DNA of 6,616 nt from Ectothiorhodospiraceae bacterium (GCA_007125455.1 SLDE01000234.1:1-6616); one strand, 5' to 3'. Counted from the first letter of the stretch, positions 1 through 5,973 are shown. Notes: generated by a model not told the origin, from the sequence alone. A program made the numbers and translations.

Positions 1-2
1 AC

Positions 3-48
3 TACTGGCCATTGCTGCACTGTTCTTTTGTGAGCAGAACGACCAGTA
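3..48. other. Imperfect stem-loop at the left edge
   Basis: TACTGG (3-8) is the exact reverse complement of CCAGTA (43-48), and inside it GTTCT (22-26) pairs with AGAAC (36-40). The left side of the internal loop is long (13 nt) and the right side short (2 nt), so this is not a tidy hairpin, and no T-run follows it. It could be the 3' end of an upstream transcript. An open frame from base 2 to the TGA at 50-52 would encode a hydrophobic tail (LLAIAALFFC then EQNDQY), possibly the end of an upstream gene, but 16 codons are too few to call one. Confidence 0.25.
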
Positions 49-67
49 TTGATGTACGGATAATGTA

Positions 68-86
68 ATATTGTACACAATATAAT
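68..86 (+). promoter_or_regulatory. Possible promoter -10 box with overlapping palindromic operator
   Basis: TATAAT at 81-86 is a consensus sigma-70 -10 hexamer, 24 bases before the first start codon of the run. A perfect dyad, ATATTGT-AC-ACAATAT, covers 68-83 and so overlaps the left half of the -10 box, where a dimeric repressor would block RNA polymerase. No good -35 hexamer lies 16-18 bases upstream (the region around 57-64 reads CGGATAAT), so a basal promoter would be weak or need an activator. The dyad does not match the LexA consensus (CTG-N10-CAG) or the PsrA consensus as I know them. The regulator is unknown. Confidence 0.4.
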
Positions 87-110
87 CCACATCCAGCTAC
101 GGAGCGATAT

Positions 111-587
111 ATGGGCCTGGAGATAGAGCGTAAGTTTCTGGTGAAGAGTGACGACTGGCGGGCAATGGCCGACCCGGGGACGCCCTACCGACAGGGCTAT
201 CTGGTGGGGAGTAAACAGGCCTCGGTGCGCGTTCGCATCGAAGGTGAGTGTGCCAAGCTGAACATCAAAAGTGCCACGCTGGGGATCCGTCGCCAGGAGT
301 ATGAGTATCCCATCCCGCTGGCCGAGGCGCAGGAGTTGCTCGATACTCTCTGTGAGCAGCCACAGATCGAGAAGGTGCGCCACAAGCTGCGCCACGCCGG
401 GCACCTGTGGGAGATCGATATCTTTGCCGGGGCCAATGCCGGACTGGTGGTCGCCGAGGTGGAGTTGGCTAGCGAGGAGGAGGCCCTGGCCTTGCCGGAC
501 TGGGTAGGGGAGGAGGTCTCCGACGACCCGCGCTATTACAATGTCTGTCTGGTCAAACACCCCTACAGCGAGTGGCAGGATGCTTGA
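111..587 (+). CDS. CYTH-domain protein, probable inorganic triphosphatase-like
   Basis: This 158-aa protein is a single CYTH domain, the tunnel fold of triphosphate tunnel metalloenzymes that bind triphosphate-containing substrates with divalent metal. The signature EIERKFLV is at residues 4-11. The alternating charged residues that line the tunnel follow: R40/R42 (VRVR), K53 (NIKS), E63/E65, K88/R90 (EKVRHK), E101/D103 (WEIDIF) and E116/E118 (AEVEL), with a YYN near the C-terminus. The length matches stand-alone bacterial CYTH enzymes such as the Nitrosomonas tripolyphosphatase; the CHAD domain of longer homologues is absent. GGAG at 101-104, 6 bases before ATG, supports the start. It is the first gene of the run and overlaps the next by 8 bases. 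Substrate cannot be read from sequence: tripolyphosphate hydrolysis is most likely, while adenylate cyclase (class IV) or thiamine triphosphatase activity is possible. Confidence 0.9.
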   Translation: MGLEIERKFLVKSDDWRAMADPGTPYRQGYLVGSKQASVRVRIEGECAKLNIKSATLGIRRQEYEYPIPLAEAQELLDTLCEQPQIEKVRHKLRHAGHLWEIDIFAGANAGLVVAEVELASEEEALALPDWVGEEVSDDPRYYNVCLVKHPYSEWQDA

Positions 588-1074
588 ACGCTGGCTGCAT
601 ATCGATCTGTCCACCCAGCAGCTTCAGCTGCGCGAGGGAGAAGAGCGACTGTTTGAGGCGAGCATCTCCAGCGCCAAAAACGGCCCCGGTGAGCAACACG
701 GCAGCGGCTGCACCCCGCGCGGCTGGCATGTGATCCGTGCCTGCATTGGCAAGGGGCATGCGGCTGGCACGGTCTTTGTGGCGCGCCGACCCACCGGCGA
801 GATCTACAGCCCGGCACTGGCCGCCGCCGCACCGCAGCGCGACTGGATCCTCTCGCGCATCCTCTGGCTTAGCGGCCTGGAACCGGGACGCAACCGCCTG
901 GGCAAAGTGGATACCATGCGCCGTTTTATCTATCTGCATGGCTGCCCGGACGAGCTGCCGATGGGAGTTCCGCTCTCCCATGGCTGTATCCGCATGCGTA
1001 ATGACGATATCATCCGCCTTTACGAGATGGTTGGGGCCGGAACACGGGTCCTGATCGAGGAATCAGCCAACTGA
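580..1074 (+). CDS. Cytoplasmic YkuD-fold L,D-transpeptidase/L,D-carboxypeptidase
   Basis: This 164-aa protein is essentially a bare YkuD domain. The catalytic motif SHGCIRM lies at residues 133-139, with the nucleophile Cys136 and the upstream His-Gly at 120-121 (YLHG). YkuD enzymes cleave the bond before the terminal D-Ala of meso-DAP tetrapeptides and either transfer it (crosslinking, Braun lipoprotein) or hydrolyse it. There is no signal peptide, lipobox or membrane segment: the N-terminus (MLERWLHIDL) leads straight into the fold. This points to a cytosolic enzyme, and nagZ just downstream suggests an L,D-carboxypeptidase of peptidoglycan recycling, like the cytosolic YkuD protein ElsL/LdtK of Acinetobacter. 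That role is inference. I chose ATG 580, which overlaps the CYTH gene by 8 bases and starts at the domain edge; the in-frame ATG at 541 would add 13 residues read from inside the CYTH gene. No strong Shine-Dalgarno is present, so coupling is likely. Confidence 0.88.
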   Translation: MLERWLHIDLSTQQLQLREGEERLFEASISSAKNGPGEQHGSGCTPRGWHVIRACIGKGHAAGTVFVARRPTGEIYSPALAAAAPQRDWILSRILWLSGLEPGRNRLGKVDTMRRFIYLHGCPDELPMGVPLSHGCIRMRNDDIIRLYEMVGAGTRVLIEESAN

Positions 1075-1084
1075 AGGTAGTCGT

Positions 1085-2128
1085 ATGTCGCTGGGCCCGG
1101 TAATGATCGACGTGGAAGGAACCACACTGAGCAATGCAGAGCGGGAGATGCTGCTTCACCCACTGGTGGGCGGGGTGATCCTGTTCAGCCGTAACTACCA
1201 TTCGGTGGCGCAGGTGACGGCCCTGATCAGTGAGATCCATGCGCTGCGCAGCCCACGGCTGTTGATCGCCGTTGATCACGAAGGCGGGCGGGTACAGCGT
1301 TTTCGCGAGGGCTTTACCCGCCTGCCAGCAGCGCGTCGCTTTGGCGAGATCTACGACCAGGACAAGCGGCGTGCGCGCCAACTGGCCGAGCAGGCTGGTT
1401 GGGTGATGGCATCGGAATTGCGTGCTGTGGGGGTAGATTTCAGCTTTGCCCCAGTGCTGGATCTGGACCGCGGCATCAGTCAGGTGATCGGTGATCGGGC
1501 CTTCCACGCTTCCCCCTATGCGGTGGCCGATCTGGCACTGGCCTATATTCATGGTATGCAGCGCGCGGGCATGGCAACCACCGGCAAGCACTTTCCCGGC
1601 CATGGCGCGGTAGAGGCCGACTCTCACCACGCCATCCCTGAAGATCACCGTCCCTTGGTGGATATCATGGCCGAAGACATCCACCCCTTTGAACGCCTGA
1701 TCGACAACGGTCTGGCCGGGATCATGCCTGCCCACGTCAGCTACCCACTGGTGGCCCCCGAACCCGCGGGCTTCTCGCCGCTATGGCTCAACCGGGTGCT
1801 GCGCCATGAGCTGCGCTTTCAGGGGGTGATCTTCAGCGATGATCTGAACATGGAGGGCGCCAGTGTCGCCGGGGGCCCGGTGCAGCGGGCCGAGGCGGCA
1901 CTGGCTGCCGGTTGCGACGTGATCCTGATGTGTAACAACCGCGAGGGGGCGAAGGCGATCCTGGCGGGGCTAGAGCTGGAGCCCGATCCGGTGTTACACG
2001 CCCGCCTGGCACGATTGCACGGGCGCCACCCACTAACCATGGATGAATTGCATGGTATGCCCGCCTGGCAACAGGCTGTGGCTGCCCTTACAGAACTGGA
2101 ACGCCCGCCCCTGGTGCTGGAATCCTGA
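1085..2128 (+). CDS. nagZ: Beta-N-acetylhexosaminidase NagZ (GH3)
   Basis: NagZ is a cytoplasmic enzyme of peptidoglycan recycling that removes GlcNAc from GlcNAc-1,6-anhydroMurNAc-peptides; its product can influence AmpC beta-lactamase induction in species with AmpR. The 347-aa length fits the Gram-negative single-domain form (about 340 aa). Visible motifs are VDHEGGRVQR (63-72), KHFPGHG (168-174) followed by the Asp179-Ser-His181 general acid/base dyad, and SDDLNMEGA (251-259) with Asp252 as the expected nucleophile. No signal peptide is seen, as expected for the cytosolic type. AAGGTAG at 1074-1080 precedes the ATG by 4 bases. The gene begins 10 bases after the YkuD stop and ends 13 bases before the phosphoribosyltransferase start, so these are probably one transcript. 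All catalytic residues are intact. Confidence 0.97.
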   Translation: MSLGPVMIDVEGTTLSNAEREMLLHPLVGGVILFSRNYHSVAQVTALISEIHALRSPRLLIAVDHEGGRVQRFREGFTRLPAARRFGEIYDQDKRRARQLAEQAGWVMASELRAVGVDFSFAPVLDLDRGISQVIGDRAFHASPYAVADLALAYIHGMQRAGMATTGKHFPGHGAVEADSHHAIPEDHRPLVDIMAEDIHPFERLIDNGLAGIMPAHVSYPLVAPEPAGFSPLWLNRVLRHELRFQGVIFSDDLNMEGASVAGGPVQRAEAALAAGCDVILMCNNREGAKAILAGLELEPDPVLHARLARLHGRHPLTMDELHGMPAWQQAVAALTELERPPLVLES

Positions 2129-2141
2129 AAAGAGAGAACCC

Positions 2142-2693
2142 ATGAGCATAAGCCCCGAAGAGGTAAGAACGATCCAGGCCGAGGCCGATTGCCTGTACAA
2201 CCAGGCCCAGGTGGAGGCGGCAATCCGCCGCATGGCCGCAGAGATCACCGAACAGCTTTCCGAACACAACCCGCTGGTCTTGACAGTGATGAGCGGCGGC
2301 TTGATCCCCGCCGGGATCCTGCTCTCCCAGCTGGATTTTCCGCTGCATGTGGATTACATCCACGCCAGCCGCTACCGGGGCGACACCTCCGGGGGGGATC
2401 TGCATTGGCGCGTCGCCCCACGTTTTGATGTCGCAGGCCGCACGGTGCTGATCGTCGATGATATCCTTGATGAGGGCCTGACCCTGCAGGCGATCATCCA
2501 GTGGTGTCGTGAGCAGGGTGCAGAGGCGGTCTACAGCGCGGTGTTGGTGGAGAAAAAGCACGCGCGCAACATCGGTATCGAGGCCGACTTTGTCGGGATC
2601 GAGATCGAAGACCGCTACGTATTCGGCTACGGCATGGACTACAAAGAGTGTCTGCGCAACGCCCCCGGTATCTATGCGGTCAAGGGTCACTGA
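2142..2693 (+). CDS. hpt: Hypoxanthine-guanine phosphoribosyltransferase
   Basis: This 183-aa type I phosphoribosyltransferase converts a 6-oxopurine base and PRPP to IMP or GMP in the cytoplasm. The PRPP-binding loop VLIVDDILDEGLTL is at residues 102-115. The flexible-loop region HASRYRG is at 74-80. The lysine that normally contacts the purine O6 sits in LVEKKHAR (135-142), and the base-stacking segment YVFGYGMDY is at 159-167. The last two features separate hypoxanthine/guanine enzymes from adenine, orotate or uracil enzymes. The start at 2142 is preferred over the in-frame ATG at 2043, which lies deep inside nagZ; AGAGAGA upstream is a weak ribosome-binding site. Hypoxanthine from the phosphorylase encoded next is its obvious substrate. 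Choice between strict hypoxanthine and dual hypoxanthine/guanine specificity is not resolvable here. Confidence 0.92.
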   Translation: MSISPEEVRTIQAEADCLYNQAQVEAAIRRMAAEITEQLSEHNPLVLTVMSGGLIPAGILLSQLDFPLHVDYIHASRYRGDTSGGDLHWRVAPRFDVAGRTVLIVDDILDEGLTLQAIIQWCREQGAEAVYSAVLVEKKHARNIGIEADFVGIEIEDRYVFGYGMDYKECLRNAPGIYAVKGH

Positions 2694-2700
2694 CTCTGAT

Positions 2701-2853
2701 TTCGCCGCAGAGCAGACTACAATGCCACAGGGGCGAACGATACCGGTACGAGACACAAGCTAAAAGATACGAGGGCCAGTGTGCGCTACGCGCATGATTG
2801 TTTCCCACACAATCCGGGCACATCCCCTGTCACTCGTACTTCGCCCCTCGTAT
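2701..2853. repeat. Multi-armed inverted-repeat element in the hpt-phosphorylase gap
   Basis: The gap of about 190 bases has no gene but is densely structured. Perfect inverted pairs are GGGGCGAA (2730-2737) with TTCGCCCC (2840-2847), GTACGAG (2746-2752) with CTCGTAC (2833-2839), and ATACGAGGG (2767-2775) with CCCTCGTAT (2845-2853). Inside are two small hairpins: TGCGC-TAC-GCGCA (2782-2794) and GATTGT/ACAATC (2796-2801 and 2809-2814, 7-nt loop). TTCGCC at 2701-2706 can also pair with GGCGAA at 2732-2737, competing with the outer arm. The whole looks like a dispersed intergenic repeat or MITE-like element with TACGAG-type arms, or a structured leader for the next gene. Copy number elsewhere in the genome is unknown. 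I see no terminator U-tract directly after an arm, although a T-rich stretch begins about 10 bases later. Confidence 0.55.
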
Positions 2854-2875
2854 GCGGTGAACCTTTTATTTTTAT

Positions 2876-2880
2876 GAGGA
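2876..2880 (+). promoter_or_regulatory. Shine-Dalgarno that decides the phosphorylase start
   Basis: GAGGA is only 1 base before ATG 2882 but 7 bases before ATG 2888 in the same frame. Normal spacing therefore favours 2888, which gives a protein starting MAKLAIIGGTGL. The longer form would begin MNMAK. Confidence 0.65.
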
Positions 2881-2887
2881 AATGAAC

Positions 2888-3631
2888 ATGGCGAAATTGG
2901 CCATTATTGGTGGTACTGGACTGACCTCACTCAAGGATCTGGAGCTGACCCGACGCGAGGTGATGCACACCCCCTATGGCGAGCCTTCGGCCCCCCTGGT
3001 GTATGGCGAGATGGCGGGCAAGGAGTTGCTGTTTTTGCCACGCCATGGTGCAGGGCATACCATCCCGCCCCACAAGATCAACTACCGCGCCAACCTGTGG
3101 GCGTTGAAAGAGAAGGGCGTGGAGAAGGTGATCGCAGTCAACGCAGTGGGCGGGATCCGTGCGGATATGCAGCCAGGGCGACTGATCGTGCCAAACCAGC
3201 TCATCGACTATACCTGGTCGCGCACCAATACCTTCTTCGAGGAGGGCTTGAGCCACGTGACTCACATCGACTTCACCGAGCCCTATTGCGCGGAACTAAG
3301 GCAAAGCCTGATCGACAGTGCCGCTGAGGCAGGACTGACAGTGATCGGGGAGGGCACCTATGCTACCACGCAGGGGCCGCGCCTGGAGACAAGCGCAGAG
3401 ATCGACCGACTGGAGCGAGATGGCTGCGATCTGGTCGGCATGACCGGGATGCCCGAGGCGGCGCTGGCACGGGAGCTGGAGCTTTGCTATGCCAGCCTGG
3501 CAGTAGTAGCCAATATGGGTGCCGGACGCGGCGAGGAGGAGATCACCATGGAGATGATCGAACACCACCTCTCCGGCGGGATGGCCGATGTGCGCCGGGT
3601 GCTGGAGCAGGTAGTGCCGAAGCTGGTGTAG
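2888..3631 (+). CDS. S-methyl-5'-thioinosine phosphorylase (MTAP/PNP family)
   Basis: This 247-aa enzyme belongs to the trimeric purine nucleoside phosphorylase/MTAP family and cleaves a methylthio-nucleoside with phosphate to a free base and 5-methylthioribose-1-phosphate. Phosphate-site motifs are GGTGL (8-12) and RHG (52-54). NAVGGI (85-90) and TQGPRLET (161-168) are family signatures. GMTGMPEA (184-191) is the ribose/base region. In MTA phosphorylases the base pocket carries aspartates that hold the adenine amino group; here the segment is VVANMGAG with Asn209, as in 6-oxopurine enzymes and in the methylthioinosine phosphorylase of Pseudomonas aeruginosa (PA3004), which also lies by nagZ. 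Methylthioinosine is thus the likely substrate, implying an MTA deaminase elsewhere. Start 2888 was chosen on Shine-Dalgarno spacing; 2882 would add two residues. The product hypoxanthine can feed the upstream phosphoribosyltransferase. Confidence 0.9.
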   Translation: MAKLAIIGGTGLTSLKDLELTRREVMHTPYGEPSAPLVYGEMAGKELLFLPRHGAGHTIPPHKINYRANLWALKEKGVEKVIAVNAVGGIRADMQPGRLIVPNQLIDYTWSRTNTFFEEGLSHVTHIDFTEPYCAELRQSLIDSAAEAGLTVIGEGTYATTQGPRLETSAEIDRLERDGCDLVGMTGMPEAALARELELCYASLAVVANMGAGRGEEEITMEMIEHHLSGGMADVRRVLEQVVPKLV

Positions 3632-3654
3632 TAACAGCCGATGGGGGGCAGGCC

Positions 3655-4821
3655 ATGAAACAATTAAAGGTTGAACAGCTGGCTCAGATTGGGCACGCAA
3701 GCGTTGAGTTTGCTGACCTCACCCTGCTGGTTGGTCCCCAGGCCAGTGGCAAGAGTGTGTTTTTACAGCTGTTCAAGCTGGTTCAAGATCATGGTCCGAT
3801 CACCAAAAAGCTGAAAAAGTATGGTTACAGCTACCAGCCTGACGACAGCGGTGGCAGTGACGATCCGTTGTTGACGCTGATGTTCGGTGAGGGCATGGGA
3901 GGGATCTGGCGGGAGAAAACCCGTATTGAGTCGGATAGTAGGCAGATTAGCCTGGGCGAACTGCGCACAGGTAATGGCAAGGAGCCTGAGTCGGTATTTT
4001 TTGTCCCGGCGCAAAGGGTCTTGACCCTCGATCAAGGCCGTCCCCGCAGCTATGAGAGCTTTGCCGCCCTGGATCCGTTTGTGGTAAAAAGTTTCAGCGA
4101 GAACCTGCGTGTGCTTATGGAGCAAGGGCTAGGGGGAAAAGACAATCAACTGTTTCCAATCAAAAGCCGTCTAAAGGAAATACTGCGAGAGCGCATTGAT
4201 GAAAGCATTTTTCACGGCGCGACGGTTACTCAGGAAGTACACGACCTGAAAAAACGCATTGTGATCAATGCCGGTGGATCGACTTTGCCCTACATGGCTT
4301 GGTCTGCGGGCCAGCGGGAATTTATGCCCTTGCTGTTCAGTCTGTATTGGCTGATGCCTTCAGCCGGTTCTGCTTGTCGCAAAGGCGTTGACTGGGTGGT
4401 CATTGAGGAGCCTGAAATGGGTCTTCACCCTCAGGCGATTCAGTCGGTGCTGTTAATCTGTCTGGAGCTGATGCACCGGGGTTACAAGGTCGTGATTTCC
4501 ACCCATTCCCCATTATTACTTGAGGCCGCCTGGGCCATTCGTACCCTGCAAGGGAATAATGGCACGGCAGAGGCCTTGTTTGAGTTGTTCGATTTGCCCG
4601 GTTCACCGGGCATGCGGGATGTCTTTAGTGCGGTGCTGTCGGATAAAACCGTGCGCAGCTTCTATTTTGAGCCCGGTAAGGAAGGGGTGGTCACGCGGGA
4701 TATTTCCTCACTTGATCCCTTCTCTGAAGACGAGTTCATTGCTGACTGGGGTGGTATTACCCAATTCAGCAGCCGAGCTGCTGATGTCATCAGTGGCCTG
4801 ATGCAGGAGGCTGGGAAATGA
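3655..4821 (+). CDS. ABC-like AAA ATPase (AAA_15/21, RecF/OLD-type), accessory
   Basis: This 388-aa protein is a stand-alone ATPase with an ABC/SMC-type nucleotide site. Its N-terminus begins directly with the core strand. Walker A GPQASGKS is at 27-34. An insertion of mixed helices follows (about 45-205), then a signature-like SAGQREF (217-223). Walker B is DWVVIEEPEMGLHP (246-259), with the two glutamates typical of RecF/OLD-like ATPases, and the H-loop is STHS (282-285). A C-terminal tail of about 100 residues has no TOPRIM acidic motifs I can find, so it is not a full OLD nuclease. ATG 3655 lies 23 bases after the phosphorylase stop; GGGG at 3643-3646 is a modest ribosome-binding site. 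The frame stays open upstream to 3484, but that part lies inside the phosphorylase gene. Its GC is lower than its neighbours in the rows I counted. It overlaps the next gene by 4 bases, so the two probably work together. Similar ATPases drive Septu, Gabija and PARIS defences, but this partner differs. Exact function unknown. Confidence 0.85.
   Translation: MKQLKVEQLAQIGHASVEFADLTLLVGPQASGKSVFLQLFKLVQDHGPITKKLKKYGYSYQPDDSGGSDDPLLTLMFGEGMGGIWREKTRIESDSRQISLGELRTGNGKEPESVFFVPAQRVLTLDQGRPRSYESFAALDPFVVKSFSENLRVLMEQGLGGKDNQLFPIKSRLKEILRERIDESIFHGATVTQEVHDLKKRIVINAGGSTLPYMAWSAGQREFMPLLFSLYWLMPSAGSACRKGVDWVVIEEPEMGLHPQAIQSVLLICLELMHRGYKVVISTHSPLLLEAAWAIRTLQGNNGTAEALFELFDLPGSPGMRDVFSAVLSDKTVRSFYFEPGKEGVVTRDISSLDPFSEDEFIADWGGITQFSSRAADVISGLMQEAGK
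4805..4810 (+). promoter_or_regulatory. Perfect Shine-Dalgarno inside the ATPase gene
   Basis: AGGAGG ends 7 bases before ATG 4818, inside the last codons of the ATPase gene. Together with the ATGA overlap of stop and start, it indicates that the 147-aa partner is a real gene and is efficiently translated, probably by coupling or reinitiation. Confidence 0.8.
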
Positions 4822-5261
4822 CGTTGAAAAGGGACTTTCCGGTCGTGATTAAAAAAGATCTGGGAGAGGGGGTGTGCCACAAGGGCTTGCAAGCATTGAA
4901 GAATACAGACAGCCAACTAATATCGCCCAGGGATCCGCGGCTATGTCATGGGAGTGCCGATATTGATTCAGCCCTCGCGGTACAACAGCCCCAGGCTTCG
5001 CGCTGGGACTACGTACTCGTATACGATCAACAACTGCATTTCGTCGAGGTACACCCGGCACATACCTCAGAAGTGAGTCAGGTGAAAAAGAAAAAAGACT
5101 GGCTGATGGTTTGGCTCGCTAACGCCGAGCTGGGAAAGCTAAAGGTGAAACGTCGATTTCACTGGGTGGCCAGTGGAAAGATCGCTATTACCCGAAGCGG
5201 TAAGCAGTATCGTGCTGCCGCAGCGATGGGACTCAAGCCGGTGCGGCAACTCACACTCTAG
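4818..5261 (+). CDS. Small basic protein of unknown family, ATPase partner
   Basis: I do not recognise this 147-aa protein. It is soluble, with no signal peptide or membrane segment, and rich in lysine and arginine. A central stretch reads WDYVLVYD (63-70), then HFVEVHPA (74-81), then a run of lysines VKKKKDW (89-95), WLMVWL (95-100) and FHWVASGKIAI (114-124). Alternating strands with D64 or D70 followed by Glu77-x-His79, then a helix with lysines, resemble the order of a PD-(D/E)XK nuclease core with His in place of the usual Lys. That is a weak pattern match, not an assignment. Its start overlaps the ATPase stop as ATGA and has a perfect AGGAGG 7 bases upstream, so it is surely expressed with the ATPase. 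GC is low for the window (28 of 60 in 5041-5100). It might be a nuclease effector, a DNA-binding adaptor, or an antitoxin-like partner. Confidence 0.75.
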   Translation: MTLKRDFPVVIKKDLGEGVCHKGLQALKNTDSQLISPRDPRLCHGSADIDSALAVQQPQASRWDYVLVYDQQLHFVEVHPAHTSEVSQVKKKKDWLMVWLANAELGKLKVKRRFHWVASGKIAITRSGKQYRAAAAMGLKPVRQLTL

Positions 5262-5263
5262 CT

Positions 5264-5290
5264 CACCCTTGTCAGTGCCCGTGACGGGTG
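5264..5290. terminator. Hairpin between convergent genes, possible bidirectional terminator
   Basis: CACCC (5264-5268) pairs with GGGTG (5286-5290) and GTCA (5271-5274) with TGAC (5282-5285), with a 2-nt bulge and a 7-nt loop. It sits in the 10-base gap between two genes that converge and includes the csiV stop codon (5272-5274). No T-run follows on either strand, so it is not a canonical intrinsic terminator. Confidence 0.3.
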
Positions 5291-5973
5291 ATCCTCACCA
5301 GCAGGCCAAACAGGGGATGATCCAAATAGTGCAACTCATCGCTGCGCATCCGCCGTGACTCCTGCATGCGATAGACCTGCCATTTATCCAACGGCATCAG
5401 CAGTGGCCCATCTTCACCCAGCTCGAACAGATCGGCCATTGTGTGACGCTGCGCTGTCTGCTTCCCATCATAGTCACGGCGACGCTCCCGGTAGATAAGA
5501 TCCGCATTGACGTGCAGGTAGCGCGCCAGGCTGACGCTAATAACCCCTTCCAGCCGAGCCGGTTCGTAACTGCCATCCAGCTCATTATCGACGGCACGGA
5601 TCCGAACCCCTCGCGCCTGCTCGGCGGGCAGGCCGGGCTGATACCAGCCCTGATGCAGTAGCAAGGTGAGTGCGCCGTCACGTTCGATGCGCTGGGCTTC
5701 GGCACGCAGCTCAAGATCCTCGTTACTCAGGCGGGCAAAGGGCGCTGGCCAGTCATCACGTTGACTGCCGACAGAACGCAGCTCTTCCGAGCGATGTTCG
5801 CTGGGCAGGCCGTGATCCACTGACCACTGCTCGCTGGCACGAAAGTTCTCACTGTTTTGTGCAAAGGCGATTAACTCGACTTTGTACCAGCGGGTCTCCT
5901 CAGCGCTCAGCGAGGAGCTAAGCAGGCAGGTGATCAGTAAAAGGGGGGCAAAAACGCTTTTCATCCAAAACAC
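5272..5973 (-). CDS. csiV: CsiV-family periplasmic peptidoglycan-binding protein
   Basis: CsiV of Vibrio cholerae is a periplasmic peptidoglycan-binding protein needed, with LpoA, for PBP1A-mediated wall synthesis. This 233-aa homologue has a signal peptide (positive charge at Lys5, hydrophobic APLLLITCLLSS, predicted cleavage after SLSA near residue 24); the Cys at 16 is not in a good lipobox. The mature part opens with the family strand WYKVELIAFAQ (29-39), and the C-terminus has ELHYLDHPLFGLLVRITR (213-230), the most recognisable CsiV segment. The start is probably GTG 5973, since AAGGA at 5985-5981 is 7 bases upstream; ATG 5964 (MKSVF) gives a normal signal peptide but its spacing is 16. 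It starts 3 bases after the response-regulator stop, so the two are likely one transcript. It converges with the 147-aa gene. Family assignment is from recall of motifs; the function in this species is inferred. Confidence 0.82.
   Translation of the reverse strand: MFWMKSVFAPLLLITCLLSSSLSAEETRWYKVELIAFAQNSENFRASEQWSVDHGLPSEHRSEELRSVGSQRDDWPAPFARLSNEDLELRAEAQRIERDGALTLLLHQGWYQPGLPAEQARGVRIRAVDNELDGSYEPARLEGVISVSLARYLHVNADLIYRERRRDYDGKQTAQRHTMADLFELGEDGPLLMPLDKWQVYRMQESRRMRSDELHYLDHPLFGLLVRITRHGH

Noticed and set aside
1010..1735. Long minus-strand open frame (241 codons) opposite nagZ
   Set aside because: It is antisense to the YkuD end and to the catalytic motifs of nagZ, shows no recognisable domain, and is the expected by-product of high GC.
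2088..2756. Minus-strand open frame (222 codons) opposite the phosphoribosyltransferase
   Set aside because: It lies across a clear phosphoribosyltransferase gene with intact motifs and its translation resembles no protein family.
2888..3631. Standard MTA phosphorylase (mtnP) assignment
   Set aside because: The base-pocket segment carries Asn209 (VVANMGAG) rather than the Asp residues of MTA enzymes, and the gene lies by nagZ as the Pseudomonas methylthioinosine enzyme does.
3484..3654. Upstream in-frame extension of the ATPase gene by 57 codons
   Set aside because: These codons lie inside the phosphorylase gene in another frame, and the Walker A position (27-34 from ATG 3655) is already normal for this family.
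3655..5261. Direct assignment to Septu (PtuAB), Gabija or PARIS
   Set aside because: The partner has no HNH, UvrD-helicase or DUF4435/TOPRIM features, and the ATPase lacks a C-terminal TOPRIM; only the general ATPase type is shared.
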